Shown here one piece after another: positions 36,411-45,530 of a stretch of 54,514 nucleotides of DNA (position 1 is its first letter; every line of letters starts with the position of its first letter). The stretch is from Lapidilactobacillus achengensis (GTDB taxonomy: Bacteria > Bacillota > Bacilli > Lactobacillales > Lactobacillaceae). The notes beneath the pieces are model-generated. The model made no database searches and had not been told where the DNA came from. It saw nothing but the letters and a program-made list of their open reading frames with translations. The DNA lies in the NCBI RefSeq assembly GCF_003946655.1, contig NZ_RHOV01000018.1:1-54514 (forward strand), written 5' to 3'. The position numbers and the translations under genes are program-made.

Positions 36411-36444
36411 GGCTGTAACGTGAAATCGCGTTACGGCTTTTTTT
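36411..36444 (+). terminator. Terminator of the stress protein gene
   Basis: GGCTGTAACG pairs with CGTTACGGC, followed by TTTTTTT. Confidence 0.88.
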
Positions 36445-36478
36445 GACGGTGCTGATCAGCGAGATTGCTTATTCTGGT

Positions 36479-37211
36479 TAAAAGTAGATTGGCCGCAGCT
36501 TGCGCTGCGAAATTCGGGGTGAGCTCGCTGTGGGCGCTGTTTTGAGCCAATCCGCAAAGTGCGCGGCTTGTCTCAAAATCAGGCCTTGTCCTAAGCGGCA
36601 GAGCCGCCAAGGACAATTTCACGGCGATCTCACCCCGAATTTCTCCGCTCCAGCCGCTCAACGTTATAGCAGTCGTTTGAGCGCTCACGCCAATTGGCAA
36701 GCTATCGCCAATTGATGAGGAACCACGCAAATGACGACTGTGTCTAGTGGTCATCAGCTTTAAATTGGTGACACCAGTACAGTCTGTCAGATGAACAGAC
36801 CTGGTTTTCAGTGAATCAACTGAATCGGTCGGGTTCCATCCATGAATTGTTGAGGAAACGAGTAGAGATTTTCAGTCTACGCAAAATGTCCCAACCAACT
36901 AATCAAAATCAGTTGGCATTGCCGTACCACTTCAGAAATGACAATTGTTTGACCTCTAGCTCGCAAAACCACTTCGTCCAATCCTTCGCCTTGATTGCAG
37001 ATCGGCTCAATTCTGCCTAGCAACCGGCTGGGACTGCGCGGCTCAGTGGTGAAATTGTCCTTTGCGGCTTTGCCGCTTAGGACAAGGCTCGATTTGAAGA
37101 CAATTCCCGCTTTTGGAATTGGCTTCAAACGATGCCCACCACGTTCCAGTCCGCAACAGCAGTCCCAGCCGGTTGCGCTCACGCGCAACACCCACCACCC
37201 TCGCAATCTAG
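36479..37211 (-). repeat. R-family long repeat, copy R8 (inverted)
   Basis: Reads on the minus strand: left end CTAGATTGCGAGG, A module with GCTGGGACTGC arms, a shortened spacer, B module with GAAATTCGGGGTGAG arms, right end CAATCTACTTTTA. At 733 bases it is the shortest complete copy. Confidence 0.87.
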
Positions 37212-37757
37212 CGGAGTTCATAATTTCATCACAATTATTTCGCGAAACTGCCAAGTTTGAATCACGATTCATTCACTTCTTTGGCTTACTATTAATCACA
37301 TAGAGAAGCAGTGGTCATGGCAATGCCCGTTGCCAGCCATCTTCAATCCAGTGGTGGACCCACCTGCTGATCTAGCAACTAAACTCAAAACCTTAAGAAC
37401 TAGTTTTTTCCTTTTTACTCCTCCCCCTTAAAACTGAAAAACTAGGTTCACCGCCTCACTTCTTGCCCGGAAGTGAGGCTTTCTTTATGTGCCAAGATTA
37501 CTGGCAGACTAATGCTTGGCCGCCACCCGGTCGAATCCCCCGCTGCCATGGCTATGGCCGCTCCCGCATTCGGCCTGGCTCAGCTTCTCCTGGCGCAAAC
37601 CGCGGCGATGCCATCGGCGATCCAGCTCGGCCCGCCCACCTAAATTCTTTAGAGAATTTTAACGTGGCTTTTGGTACAATAAGGGGTGTGTTTACCTTTC
37701 AACAGTTAGCGCTGAAACTAACTGGCCGTTGTGTTAATGAGGAAATGAGGTTGTGAA
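37212..37757. other. Intergenic region before the two-component genes
   Basis: A strong terminator-like hairpin GCCTCACTTC / GAAGTGAGGC (37453-37479) is followed by TTTCTTT although no plus-strand gene precedes it, so a small RNA is possible between about 37270 and 37486. A GC-rich stretch at 37510-37640 has no recognisable gene. A TACAAT box at 37675-37680 probably serves the response regulator. Confidence 0.45.
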
Positions 37758-38444
37758 ATGAAGATTCTGATCGTTGATGATGATAAAGACATTGTTGAGT
37801 TATTAAGTATTTATGCCAAGAATGAAGGCTACCAGCCCGTGCCGGCTTTTACCGGGCGCGAAGCCTTGACCAAATTGGCGACCAACCCAGACATCGCTTT
37901 GATGATTCTGGACATTATGATGCCTAATATGACGGGGATCGATGTGATCAAAGAAGTTCGCAAAGAGTCAGACATCCCAATTATTGTGGTTTCCGCGAAA
38001 ACCACCGATATGGATAAGATCCAAGGCTTGATCACCGGCGCCGATGATTACGTGTCCAAGCCGTTCAACCCGTTGGAAGTGATGGCGCGGGTCAAATCGT
38101 TATTGCGCCGAGCTAGTGCGCAGGTGACCAGCAGTGAGCCTGATCGCTTGGAAGTGGGATCGCTGATCATCAATAAGGATTCCCATGAAGTGACGACGTT
38201 GAATCAGGTGGATATTCAATTGACCGCCTTGGAATTTGGCATTCTTTATTTGTTGGCCAGCCATCCCAATCGGGTTTTCTCGGCGGATGAGATTTTCGAG
38301 CGGGTCTGGCAACAGGAAAGCATTGTTTCCGCGAAAACGGTCATGGTTCACGTCAGCCATTTGCGTGATAAAATCGAAGAAGCAACCGGCGGCGAGAAAG
38401 TGATCGAAACCGTTTGGGGCGTTGGTTACAAGGTGAGCGCGTAA
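37758..38444 (+). CDS. OmpR-family response regulator
   Basis: DNA-binding regulator of 228 residues. Receiver domain: acidic pocket DDD (8-10), phosphoacceptor Asp in LMILDIMMPNMTG, Thr/Ser in IIVVSAKTT, Lys in DDYVSKPFNP. The winged-helix domain follows (about 130-228; ELLASHP-like ILYLLASHPNRVFSADEIFERVW and VHVSHLRDKIE..IETVWGVGYKV). It resembles VanR-type regulators of cell-wall genes. Its stop overlaps the kinase start by one base. Confidence 0.94.
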   Translation: MKILIVDDDKDIVELLSIYAKNEGYQPVPAFTGREALTKLATNPDIALMILDIMMPNMTGIDVIKEVRKESDIPIIVVSAKTTDMDKIQGLITGADDYVSKPFNPLEVMARVKSLLRRASAQVTSSEPDRLEVGSLIINKDSHEVTTLNQVDIQLTALEFGILYLLASHPNRVFSADEIFERVWQQESIVSAKTVMVHVSHLRDKIEEATGGEKVIETVWGVGYKVSA

Positions 38445-39718
38445 TGGCCGGCAAAACAGGGCCATCAGCGGCCAAGACCAAGCGCCGCGCGTTGGGCGCA
38501 ACGTCGGGGAAAACACCAGCGGCGCCGCGACCGGTGATTTTAAAAACCAGTGAGAAGTGGGAACTTTTTCTCGAAGGGGTGGTCACCTTAGGGCTGATGT
38601 TGCTGCTGGAGTTCGCCGTGGTTGTCTTGATCAACCAGGCTATCAGCAGTAATCGCGGGCTCAACGATGGGATCTACCAGATCAAAAACGCGCTGACGAT
38701 CGGACCGTGGCACATTTGGAGTTGGCAGTGGATCTTCATCACGATCCTGATGCTGATCAATGTTTGGGTGATCTACTGGCGGTTGCACCGGCGTTATCGG
38801 CAAATGCAAATGCGGCATATTATTGCGGAATTGCATTATATTGCGGACGGTCATTTGGATCACCGGATCAATTTAAAGGTTGGCGGTTATTTGAATCACG
38901 TGATCGCCAGCATCAACGCGCTGGTGGATAGCACGGTGAATTCCATGGCTGAGGAGCGCAAAATCGAGGTTTCCAAGGACGAATTGATCACCAACGTTAG
39001 CCACGATATTCGCACGCCGTTAACGTCGATCATCGGGTATTTAGGCCTGATCGAGAACAAGCAATATCGCGACGAAGCCGATTTGTTGCGCTACAACCAC
39101 ATTGCCTATCAGAAAACCAAACAGATGAAGGAATTAGTTGAAGATCTGTTCGAATTCACCAAGGTCCAACAAACCCACGCGGATTTACAGTTGCAACGGT
39201 TCGATTTGGTTTCGATGTTGGAACAATTGTCGGCGGACTTCGAACTTGAGGCGCAAAAACGGCAGATGTTCATTGAAGTCGCCGTGGTCCAACGTCCGAT
39301 TATCATGCGGGCGGACACAGGCAAATTGGTGCGGGTTTTCAGCAATCTGATCACCAACGCGTTCAAATACGGCAAGGGCGCGACCCGAATCATGCTCAGC
39401 GCCCATATCGAGCAAGATAACGTTGTCGTCAACGTGACCAACGATGGCACGCCGATTCCCGAAGCAGACCTCCAAAGTATTTTCGAACGTTTTTATCGGG
39501 TCGATGGGTCACGGTCAGCGAGTACCGGCGGCTCAGGTCTAGGCTTGGCCATCGCGAAAAGTATCGTCGTGCTGCATGGCGGCGAGATCTACGCCACCTC
39601 AAATCCCGACGAAACAGCCTTTATTATTATTTTACCGTTGGACGTCACGGCCAAGCGAACCGATCTCGTCAAGGCCAGCAGCCTGACCGCCCCAACAGGT
39701 GATCAGGCGCGGTCCTAG
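38444..39718 (+). CDS. Sensor histidine kinase
   Basis: Membrane kinase of 424 residues. A basic Ala/Lys/Pro-rich cytoplasmic start is followed by two membrane helices (about 45-70 and 100-120) around a short external loop, a HAMP-like linker, the dimerisation box NVSHDIRTPLTSIIGYL with the phosphorylated His, and an ATPase domain with N box SNLITNAFKYGKG, VTNDGTPIPEADLQSIFERFYR and the G box STGGSGLGLAIAKSIV. The short sensing loop suggests detection in or at the membrane. The gene downstream codes for a D,D-carboxypeptidase, so peptidoglycan status is a plausible signal. Confidence 0.93.
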   Translation: MAGKTGPSAAKTKRRALGATSGKTPAAPRPVILKTSEKWELFLEGVVTLGLMLLLEFAVVVLINQAISSNRGLNDGIYQIKNALTIGPWHIWSWQWIFITILMLINVWVIYWRLHRRYRQMQMRHIIAELHYIADGHLDHRINLKVGGYLNHVIASINALVDSTVNSMAEERKIEVSKDELITNVSHDIRTPLTSIIGYLGLIENKQYRDEADLLRYNHIAYQKTKQMKELVEDLFEFTKVQQTHADLQLQRFDLVSMLEQLSADFELEAQKRQMFIEVAVVQRPIIMRADTGKLVRVFSNLITNAFKYGKGATRIMLSAHIEQDNVVVNVTNDGTPIPEADLQSIFERFYRVDGSRSASTGGSGLGLAIAKSIVVLHGGEIYATSNPDETAFIIILPLDVTAKRTDLVKASSLTAPTGDQARS

Positions 39719-40060
39719 CCCGCCCGTCGCGTTAAAAGACGACGCGCAAAAATCAATGATGAAGTTGAAACACGAAAAACGAAATACCGACCATGAAATA
39801 CGAAATACAAACCACGAAATACCAAGCGCTGAACAGCAGAATCAAGTGCTCGCACCAAACGCAGGCACCAGCACCGTATGCGCCGAGTGAAATACATGAA
39901 GCGCCATCGAATCAAGCTCAGTGAATTAGAATCAGATCGAAGTAAGCCGGTGGCACGTCTGTTGTTGCCGTCGTGCCACCGTGACGCGATTTCTTGGGGG
40001 AGAAAGCGTTGGGGACAACTGGTTGGTGGGGGAGCCAGTGATCAATGGAGGATTTTTTTA
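39719..40060. other. Intergenic region with short A-rich repeats
   Basis: Between 39770 and 39830 the motif ACGAAATAC recurs four times in varied form within A-rich DNA. No gene or clear promoter seen; the longer frame of the next gene extends back here but lacks support. Confidence 0.45.
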
Positions 40061-41353
40061 ATGAAGAATAGAACACGACATCTTTTCCTAGTGGTGACGT
40101 TGGTATTGGGCATGATCGTGGGGATCAGCCAGCCAACGCGCCAATTGGTGGCCGCGGCCAGTAGCACGATCGAGTCACCGCAAACGGACATTGCCGGCAA
40201 AGCGGGTTTAGCCGTGGAAGTTGACAGTGGGCAGATCCTGGCGGCGAAGAATATCGACACTGTTTTGCCGATTGCCTCGCTGACCAAAATGTTATCCCTG
40301 TACTTAGTGCTCCAAGCGGTCCAACAAGGCAAACTCAGCTGGAGCCAAACGTTGACGCCTAGCGACCACGAAGTCACGTTGAGCCGTAACATGGAATTGT
40401 CCAACATTCCGTTCGCCGCGGGCCAGGCCTACACCGTCAAAGAATTGTTCGAGGCTGGGTGGGTCTACTCCGCCAACGCGGCGGTCATGGTTTTGGCTGA
40501 CGCGGTCAGTGGCGATCAGACGAAATTCGTCGACGCCATGCGGGCCCAACTGAAGAAATGGGGCGCCCGAGATTACCAAATCGTCAACGCTAGCGGCCTC
40601 AATAACAGCTTCCTTGGCGATAATCGCTACCCTGATTCCGCCGCCGATGCGGAAAATCAAATGCGCGCCCGGGACCTGGCCGTTGTCGCGCAACACCTAC
40701 TGAACGATTATCCCGAAGTTTTGAAAACGACCACGATCACCGGGCTACCTTTCCATGGCACCACCTACCCGACTTGGAACTATCTTTTGCCGGGACAAGC
40801 CGTGGCCCAGGCCGAGCTACCTGTTGACGGCCTGAAAACCGGCACCTCAGATCTAGCGGGAGAATGTTTCGTTGGCACCGTCAAAAAGAACGGTTTCCGC
40901 ATCATCACCGTCGTGCTGCACGCCGATGGCAATAGTAGCGATCGCACGAAACGCTTCGTCGCCACCGCCGACCTGATGAAGGAAGTCTACGCCAACTGGC
41001 ACCTAGTCAACGTTTTCCAGACCAAGAAGGCCAGCGCGTTATTGCCGGCGATGAAGGTCGCTGACGGCAAGAAAGCCAAGGTCAAAGTCGTTCCCAGCCA
41101 AACCGTCAAAATGTTACTGCCGAAAAGCGTGACTGCGAAGCAACTGAACTTGAAGATCGAAAAGACCAAGTACAGTCAAACCGCGCCGATCGCCAAAAAC
41201 GATCAAATGGGCAGTGTAACGATGCCCCTGGTTGGCAGTGGACACCTGGTCCCCGAGCAGGATCAGAACGTGGCGGTTTTAGCGGCTGAGAAAGTTGATG
41301 GGTTGAATTGGCTGGAGAAGATTTGGCGTAATATCAAAAACTTATTTAGCTAG
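40061..41353 (+). CDS. D-alanyl-D-alanine carboxypeptidase (penicillin-binding protein 5 type)
   Basis: Secreted peptidase that trims the terminal D-Ala of peptidoglycan stem peptides. 430 residues: signal peptide with core HLFLVVTLVLGMIVGIS and likely cleavage near LVAAASS; catalytic SxxK in ASLTKM, SxN in YSANAAV and KTG in GLKTGTSD; then a beta-rich C-terminal domain (from about residue 300) ending in an amphipathic helix WLEKIWRNIKNLFS for membrane association. GGAGG precedes ATG 40061. It follows the two-component pair in the same direction, resembling RR-HK-carboxypeptidase loci. Confidence 0.93.
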   Translation: MKNRTRHLFLVVTLVLGMIVGISQPTRQLVAAASSTIESPQTDIAGKAGLAVEVDSGQILAAKNIDTVLPIASLTKMLSLYLVLQAVQQGKLSWSQTLTPSDHEVTLSRNMELSNIPFAAGQAYTVKELFEAGWVYSANAAVMVLADAVSGDQTKFVDAMRAQLKKWGARDYQIVNASGLNNSFLGDNRYPDSAADAENQMRARDLAVVAQHLLNDYPEVLKTTTITGLPFHGTTYPTWNYLLPGQAVAQAELPVDGLKTGTSDLAGECFVGTVKKNGFRIITVVLHADGNSSDRTKRFVATADLMKEVYANWHLVNVFQTKKASALLPAMKVADGKKAKVKVVPSQTVKMLLPKSVTAKQLNLKIEKTKYSQTAPIAKNDQMGSVTMPLVGSGHLVPEQDQNVAVLAAEKVDGLNWLEKIWRNIKNLFS

Positions 41354-41358
41354 GGCGA

Positions 41359-42487
41359 CTTGATTGCAGGTGTGGTGGGTTTGGATGGGAACGCAACCGC
41401 CTCAGGACGTTTGTCGTGGCTGGAAACGTGCACACCGACCCAACTCCCTGCGCTTAGCTACGCAATTGTTCCGGAAGCAAAGTGCGGCTTCCAAAACAAT
41501 TGCTAGGCTAATGCTCAGGAGTTACCCGGGTCGGTTCGCACTCTGTTTCGAACGCGGTGGGCACTGTTTTGAGCCAATCCGCAAGCCCAGCGGCTTGTCT
41601 CAAAATCAGGCCTTATTCTAAGCGATAAATCGCTTAGAATAATCTCACCGCTGAGCCACACGTCCTGAGGCGGTTGCTAGGCAGAATTGGGCCTATCTGC
41701 AATCGAAGTTGGGTATCTGACGAAGAGGTTTTGCAAGCGAGAGGTCAAAACAATTGCCCGCTTTTGAGGAGGTACAGCAATACCAACGGATTCGGATTAG
41801 TAGGTCGGTGCATTTCAGATAGTTCCGACAACTCTATCTCACATACCTAGGCGGGTTTAGGTTGGCAACCGACCGATTCAGCCGATTCATCAAGAACTTG
41901 CCTTAGTTCATTAGGCAGACTGTACTGGTGTCACCAATTTAAAGCTTGTACTCACTAACCACGGTCGTCATTTACGTGGTTCCTCAACAATTAGCAATAG
42001 CTTGCCAGTTGCCGTGAGTGCCCAATCTACTTTTGGGGTGGTACGGCAATGCCAACTGATTTGGATTAGGAGACCGGGATACTTTGCGTACGTAGAACAT
42101 CGTTGCTTGTTTCCTTAACAATCCATCCATGGGTAGAAACCAGCCGATTCAGTTGATTCACTGAGAACTAGGTCTGTTCATCAGGCAGACTGTACTGGTG
42201 TCACCAATTTAAAGCTTGTGACCACTAACCATGGCCGTCAATTGCGTGGATCTCCATCAATTAGCAATAGCTTACCGGCGGGCGTGAGTGCTCAAACGGC
42301 TGTTATAACGTGAGCGGCTGGAGCGGAGAGAATCGGGGTGAGATCGCCGTGAAATTGGTCTTAGTGGCTGTGCCACTTAGACCAAGGCTCAGCTTTGAGA
42401 TTCGCGCGGGTTTCGCGAAGCTCAAAGTGACGCCCACAGCGAGCTCACCCCGATTCTCGCAGCGCAAGCTGCGGACAAGCTACTTTA
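41359..42487 (+). repeat. R-family long repeat, copy R9, chimeric and interrupted by a C element
   Basis: Starts five bases after the carboxypeptidase stop with CTTGATTGCAGG. The A module with CCTCAGGACGT arms is split by a C element. After a full spacer the sequence jumps at about 42020 from GTGAGTGCC into CAATCTACTTTT (a right-end motif) and then into a second spacer (GGGGTGGTACGGCAATGCC), ending in a B module with a variant arm, GAGAATCGGGGTGAG / CTCACCCCGATTCTC. Two copies have probably recombined. Confidence 0.85.
41423..41544 (-). repeat. C-family hairpin repeat inserted in R9
   Basis: GAAACGTG..GCACTCT lies inside the sequence that reads GTGGCTGGAACGCGG in other R copies. Its stems are nearly identical to those of the C element at 21102, suggesting recent copying. 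Five extra bases (GTTTC) remain at the right junction and no clean duplication is visible. Confidence 0.86.
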
Positions 42488-42488
42488 T

Positions 42489-42530
42489 CTAGGCTAATGC
42501 TCAGGAGCTACCCGGGTCGGTTCGCACTCT
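42489..42530 (-). repeat. C-family fragment at the murE promoter
   Basis: Only the half from CTAGGCTAATGCTC to GCACTCT remains, next to R9. Confidence 0.8.
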
Positions 42531-42531
42531 G

Positions 42532-42540
42532 TGGTATAAT
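42532..42540 (+). promoter_or_regulatory. Extended -10 promoter of murE
   Basis: TGGTATAAT (TG-N-TATAAT) starts two bases after the C fragment ends; no clear -35 box, so upstream activity would rest on repeat sequence. Confidence 0.55.
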
Positions 42541-42619
42541 ATAAACTAACGTCGTCGCGCATAAGTTGCGGTTTTGAAATCGCACAAACACATGATAGCT
42601 AAGTAAAGGGAGTTAGATT

Positions 42620-44167
42620 ATGGGGCTAACACTAGATGCATGTATTTTAATTTTAAAGGAGCACCACTTATTAAAAAGCAGCGCCGTCCAGGACAAGGTC
42701 TCGCAGAAATTCACCAGCGCGTCCTACGACTCGCGCCAAGTTACCGCGAATACACTCTTCTTCTGTAAAGGTGAGAACTTCCGCCCGATCTATTTGGAAA
42801 TGGCTAAAAACAACGGAGCAACCGTGTACGTCGCGGAACAACCTTACGCGGAAGGCAAGGGCATGCACGCCTTGATCGTTCGCAATATTCGTAAAGCGAT
42901 GGCGCTATTAGCGGCGGCGTTTTACGATTTTCCGCAAGATGACTTGTTCGTGATCGCCTATACGGGCACCAAGGGTAAGACGACTTCGGCCTATTTCACC
43001 AAGGGGATGTTGGATCGCGTCAATGATGGGCATACGGCGATGTCCTCCACGGTGGAACGGGTGCTAGGCCCTAAACCAGAGCAGCATATCGCTTCGGAAT
43101 TGACCACGCCGGAATCCTTGGACTTGTTCCGCGACATGCGGACGGCGGTGGACAATGGTATGACCCACCTGGCCATGGAAGTGTCTTCCCAAGCTTATAA
43201 GAAGAATCGTGTTTTCGGGCTGACCTATGATGTGGGCTTCTTCTTGAATATTTCGCCGGATCATATTGGCCCCAACGAGCACCCAACTTTTGCCGATTAT
43301 CTCCACTGCAAGTTGCAGCTGTTGGTTAATTCACGGAAATGTGTGATCAACGCCGAAACAGATTACTTCAATGAAGTTTATGCGGCGGCGACGATCACCA
43401 CCGAGCCGGATAGTGTTTACTTATTCGCCTCGGCGGATTTTCCAGCGCCAGAAGGGGTCAAAATCGATTTCCGCTATCAGTCTGAAGAAGCCGATTTGTC
43501 TAAAAGTCGCTTCAAGTTGACGGCGGGCACCTTGAAAGCGGAGCAATTGCGGATCACCGGCGAGTATGAGCTGGATCTGATCGGCGATTACAATGAAAGC
43601 AATGCTTGCGCCGCGATCATTGGCGCGGGGTTGGCTGGCGCCACTTATCCAGATACCGCCAAGGGAATTGCCAATGTGCAGATCCCTGGCCGGATGGAAA
43701 AACTGGACATTCCTGGTCACGGCCGCGTTTATGTGGATTATGCCCACAATTATGCCAGTATGGTCGCGTTGTTGTCCTTCTTGAAGAAAGAATATCAGCA
43801 ACCGCGGATCCTAGTTGTGGTCGGTAGTCCTGGCGACAAGGGCGTTTCGCGGCGGGAAGGTTTTGCCAAGGCGCTGAATCAATTGGCGCAACGGGCATTT
43901 ATCACCAATGATGATCCGGGCTTCGAGGAGCCGATCGACATCGCCAATCAAATCGTGGCCGGGATCGATCCCCAGAAGGTCAAAGTGACGATTGAATTGG
44001 ATCGGGCCGAGGCCATCGAGTTGGCGATTACCGAAAGTCAGCCAGGGGATATCGTGGTGCTGGCCGGTAAAGGCTCCGACGATGAACAAAAAGTCCGCGG
44101 CGTCAATACACCGTGGCCAACGGATATGGCCGTGGCCAAGGCTGTGGCCGCTAGATTGCGAGGCTAG
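42620..44167 (+). CDS. murE: UDP-MurNAc-tripeptide synthetase MurE, probably L-lysine specific
   Basis: Adds the third amino acid to UDP-MurNAc-L-Ala-D-Glu in the cytoplasm. 515 residues: N domain with FTSASYDSRQVTANTLFFCKG, ATP loop AYTGTKGKTTSAYF, TTPESLDLFRDM, MEVSSQAYKKNRV with the carbamylated-Lys region, and C domain PGRMEKLDIPGHGRVYVDYAHNYASM. Diaminopimelate enzymes carry DNPR; here the corresponding segment is NDDPGFEEP, as in lysine-adding enzymes. GGGAG precedes ATG 42620. An Asp/Glu racemase follows after six bases. Confidence 0.92.
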   Translation: MGLTLDACILILKEHHLLKSSAVQDKVSQKFTSASYDSRQVTANTLFFCKGENFRPIYLEMAKNNGATVYVAEQPYAEGKGMHALIVRNIRKAMALLAAAFYDFPQDDLFVIAYTGTKGKTTSAYFTKGMLDRVNDGHTAMSSTVERVLGPKPEQHIASELTTPESLDLFRDMRTAVDNGMTHLAMEVSSQAYKKNRVFGLTYDVGFFLNISPDHIGPNEHPTFADYLHCKLQLLVNSRKCVINAETDYFNEVYAAATITTEPDSVYLFASADFPAPEGVKIDFRYQSEEADLSKSRFKLTAGTLKAEQLRITGEYELDLIGDYNESNACAAIIGAGLAGATYPDTAKGIANVQIPGRMEKLDIPGHGRVYVDYAHNYASMVALLSFLKKEYQQPRILVVVGSPGDKGVSRREGFAKALNQLAQRAFITNDDPGFEEPIDIANQIVAGIDPQKVKVTIELDRAEAIELAITESQPGDIVVLAGKGSDDEQKVRGVNTPWPTDMAVAKAVAARLRG

Positions 44168-44173
44168 TTTGTG

Positions 44174-44941
44174 ATGAAAGATTTCTTTACGATCATTGGT
44201 GGGATGGGCACCATGGCCACCGAAAGTTATCTGCGGTTATTGAACGCGCGGACACCTGCCAGTAAGGATCAGGATTATTTGAATTATTTGTTGGTCAATG
44301 ACGCCACCGTGCCCGACCGCACCAACTATATTTTGGATCACCAACAACCGAATTTCTTCCCGGATCTGCAGGCGGATATTTTGCAACAGAGTCAGTTACA
44401 TCCGGAATTCTTCGTGATGGTCTGCAACACGGCCCACTATTTCTACGAAGAATTGCAGGCGCTGACGCCAGTGCCACTGTTACACATGCCGCGGATCGCG
44501 ATCAACAACTTGCACCAACGCTTCCCCCAAGAAAAACGGGTGGGCTTGATCGCCACCGCCGGCACCATCGCCGACAAGGTTTACGCCAACGAGATCCAGC
44601 GGGCAGGTCACGAGGTCGTGCTCGGTGATCAGTCGATCCAAGCGATGGTCAACGAATTGATCTATCGAGACATCAAAGAACAGAATCTAGTCGACCATGA
44701 ATTGTACCACCGCATTTTGGCGAAAATGCACGATGACTACCACGTTTCCGTCATCGTGCTCGGGTGTACCGAATTGTCATTGGCCCAAGAAAAGGCGCCG
44801 GAGCACCCTTATCAAGTGATCGACGCCCAAAGCATCATCGCCGACCAAACCATCGCCTTGGCCACCCAATTGCGCCAAGCTCAGCCGGTGGATTGGGTCC
44901 GCGCCGTCAATGAATACATCGGTCCGCTCATTTCAGAATAG
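44174..44941 (+). CDS. Aspartate/glutamate racemase family protein
   Basis: Cofactor-independent racemase of 255 residues with both catalytic cysteines: MVCNTAHYFYEEL and VLGCTELSLAQ. The N-terminal IIGGMGTMATESYLRLLN is typical of aspartate racemases. The start is ATG 44174 or the adjacent GTG 44171. Coupled to murE; many lactobacilli with lysine-type peptidoglycan use D-Asp in the cross-bridge, so D-Asp supply is a reasonable inference. D-Glu supply is an alternative. Confidence 0.88.
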   Translation: MKDFFTIIGGMGTMATESYLRLLNARTPASKDQDYLNYLLVNDATVPDRTNYILDHQQPNFFPDLQADILQQSQLHPEFFVMVCNTAHYFYEELQALTPVPLLHMPRIAINNLHQRFPQEKRVGLIATAGTIADKVYANEIQRAGHEVVLGDQSIQAMVNELIYRDIKEQNLVDHELYHRILAKMHDDYHVSVIVLGCTELSLAQEKAPEHPYQVIDAQSIIADQTIALATQLRQAQPVDWVRAVNEYIGPLISE

Positions 44942-45047
44942 AAAAAGCACGCCAGAGAAATAGCGAAATAGAAATAACAAAATAAATTAACAAGATAACA
45001 TCGCAAGATAAAATAGCAATCGAGAATTATGATTGAAAATACGCCAT

Positions 45048-45128
45048 AAGTCGCGGGATAACGTGAGCTTGGAGCGGTTGGTCGTCTGACCAGCTTCTGC
45101 AAGCTAACTGATTCCCGCGACTTTTTTA
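45048..45128 (+). terminator. Long hairpin terminator after murE-racemase
   Basis: AAGTCGCGGGA pairs with TCCCGCGACTT, followed by TTTTT; the 53-base interior also has short stems (TGGTCGTC..GACCAG). The preceding 100 bases are A-rich. Confidence 0.8.
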
Positions 45129-45147
45129 GTCAGCACCGGGCGGCCAA

Positions 45148-45179
45148 TAAAAAAAGCCGCTAGCGATTAACTAGCGACG
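45148..45179 (-). terminator. Terminator of the 50-residue peptide gene
   Basis: On the minus strand GTCGCTAG..CTAGCGGC is followed by TTTTTTT. Confidence 0.8.
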
Positions 45180-45206
45180 ACTTCAGTGGTCAACGGAATT
45201 TCGAGG

Positions 45207-45359
45207 TTATTTGATTTGTTGCTTGAGGTAACGATGGAGTAGTTCAAGGGTGGATACCAGCAACATGAATAGACCCACGCCGAGACACAGCGCTAACGCA
45301 AAGGGCGCCAGCGCCCAAAGTGTTGACAAAATTCCTACAATAACTTCGGTAAATGACAT
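45207..45359 (-). CDS. Small hydrophobic membrane peptide, 50 residues
   Basis: Starts MSFTEVIVGILSTLW, has one long membrane stretch (about 14-40: LAPFALALCLGVGLFMLLVSTL) and a basic tail HRYLKQQIK. AAGGAGGAG lies six bases before ATG 45359 and a terminator lies 28 bases beyond the stop. Its size, hydrophobicity and tail are like holin-like type I toxins, but no antisense RNA is evident, so that identification is tentative. Confidence 0.6.
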   Translation of the reverse strand: MSFTEVIVGILSTLWALAPFALALCLGVGLFMLLVSTLELLHRYLKQQIK

Positions 45360-45530
45360 CTTAACTCCTCCTTGAATGCACAACCCATCAGCGCCCTTAA
45401 CCTGCCTGTTAGTCCAATAAATTTCGTGAACAGTGATCAATCTATTTTCAATATACCACACAATAAAATAAAAGCAAGTCCGTTTTTTTTGGTGATATTA
45501 TGACCGCTGGAAGAACACTTAGGCTGCATG

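Noticed and set aside
37500-37640. A tRNA-like stretch (GGTCGAATCCCCCGC)
   Set aside because: I could not build a cloverleaf with proper D, anticodon and acceptor stems.
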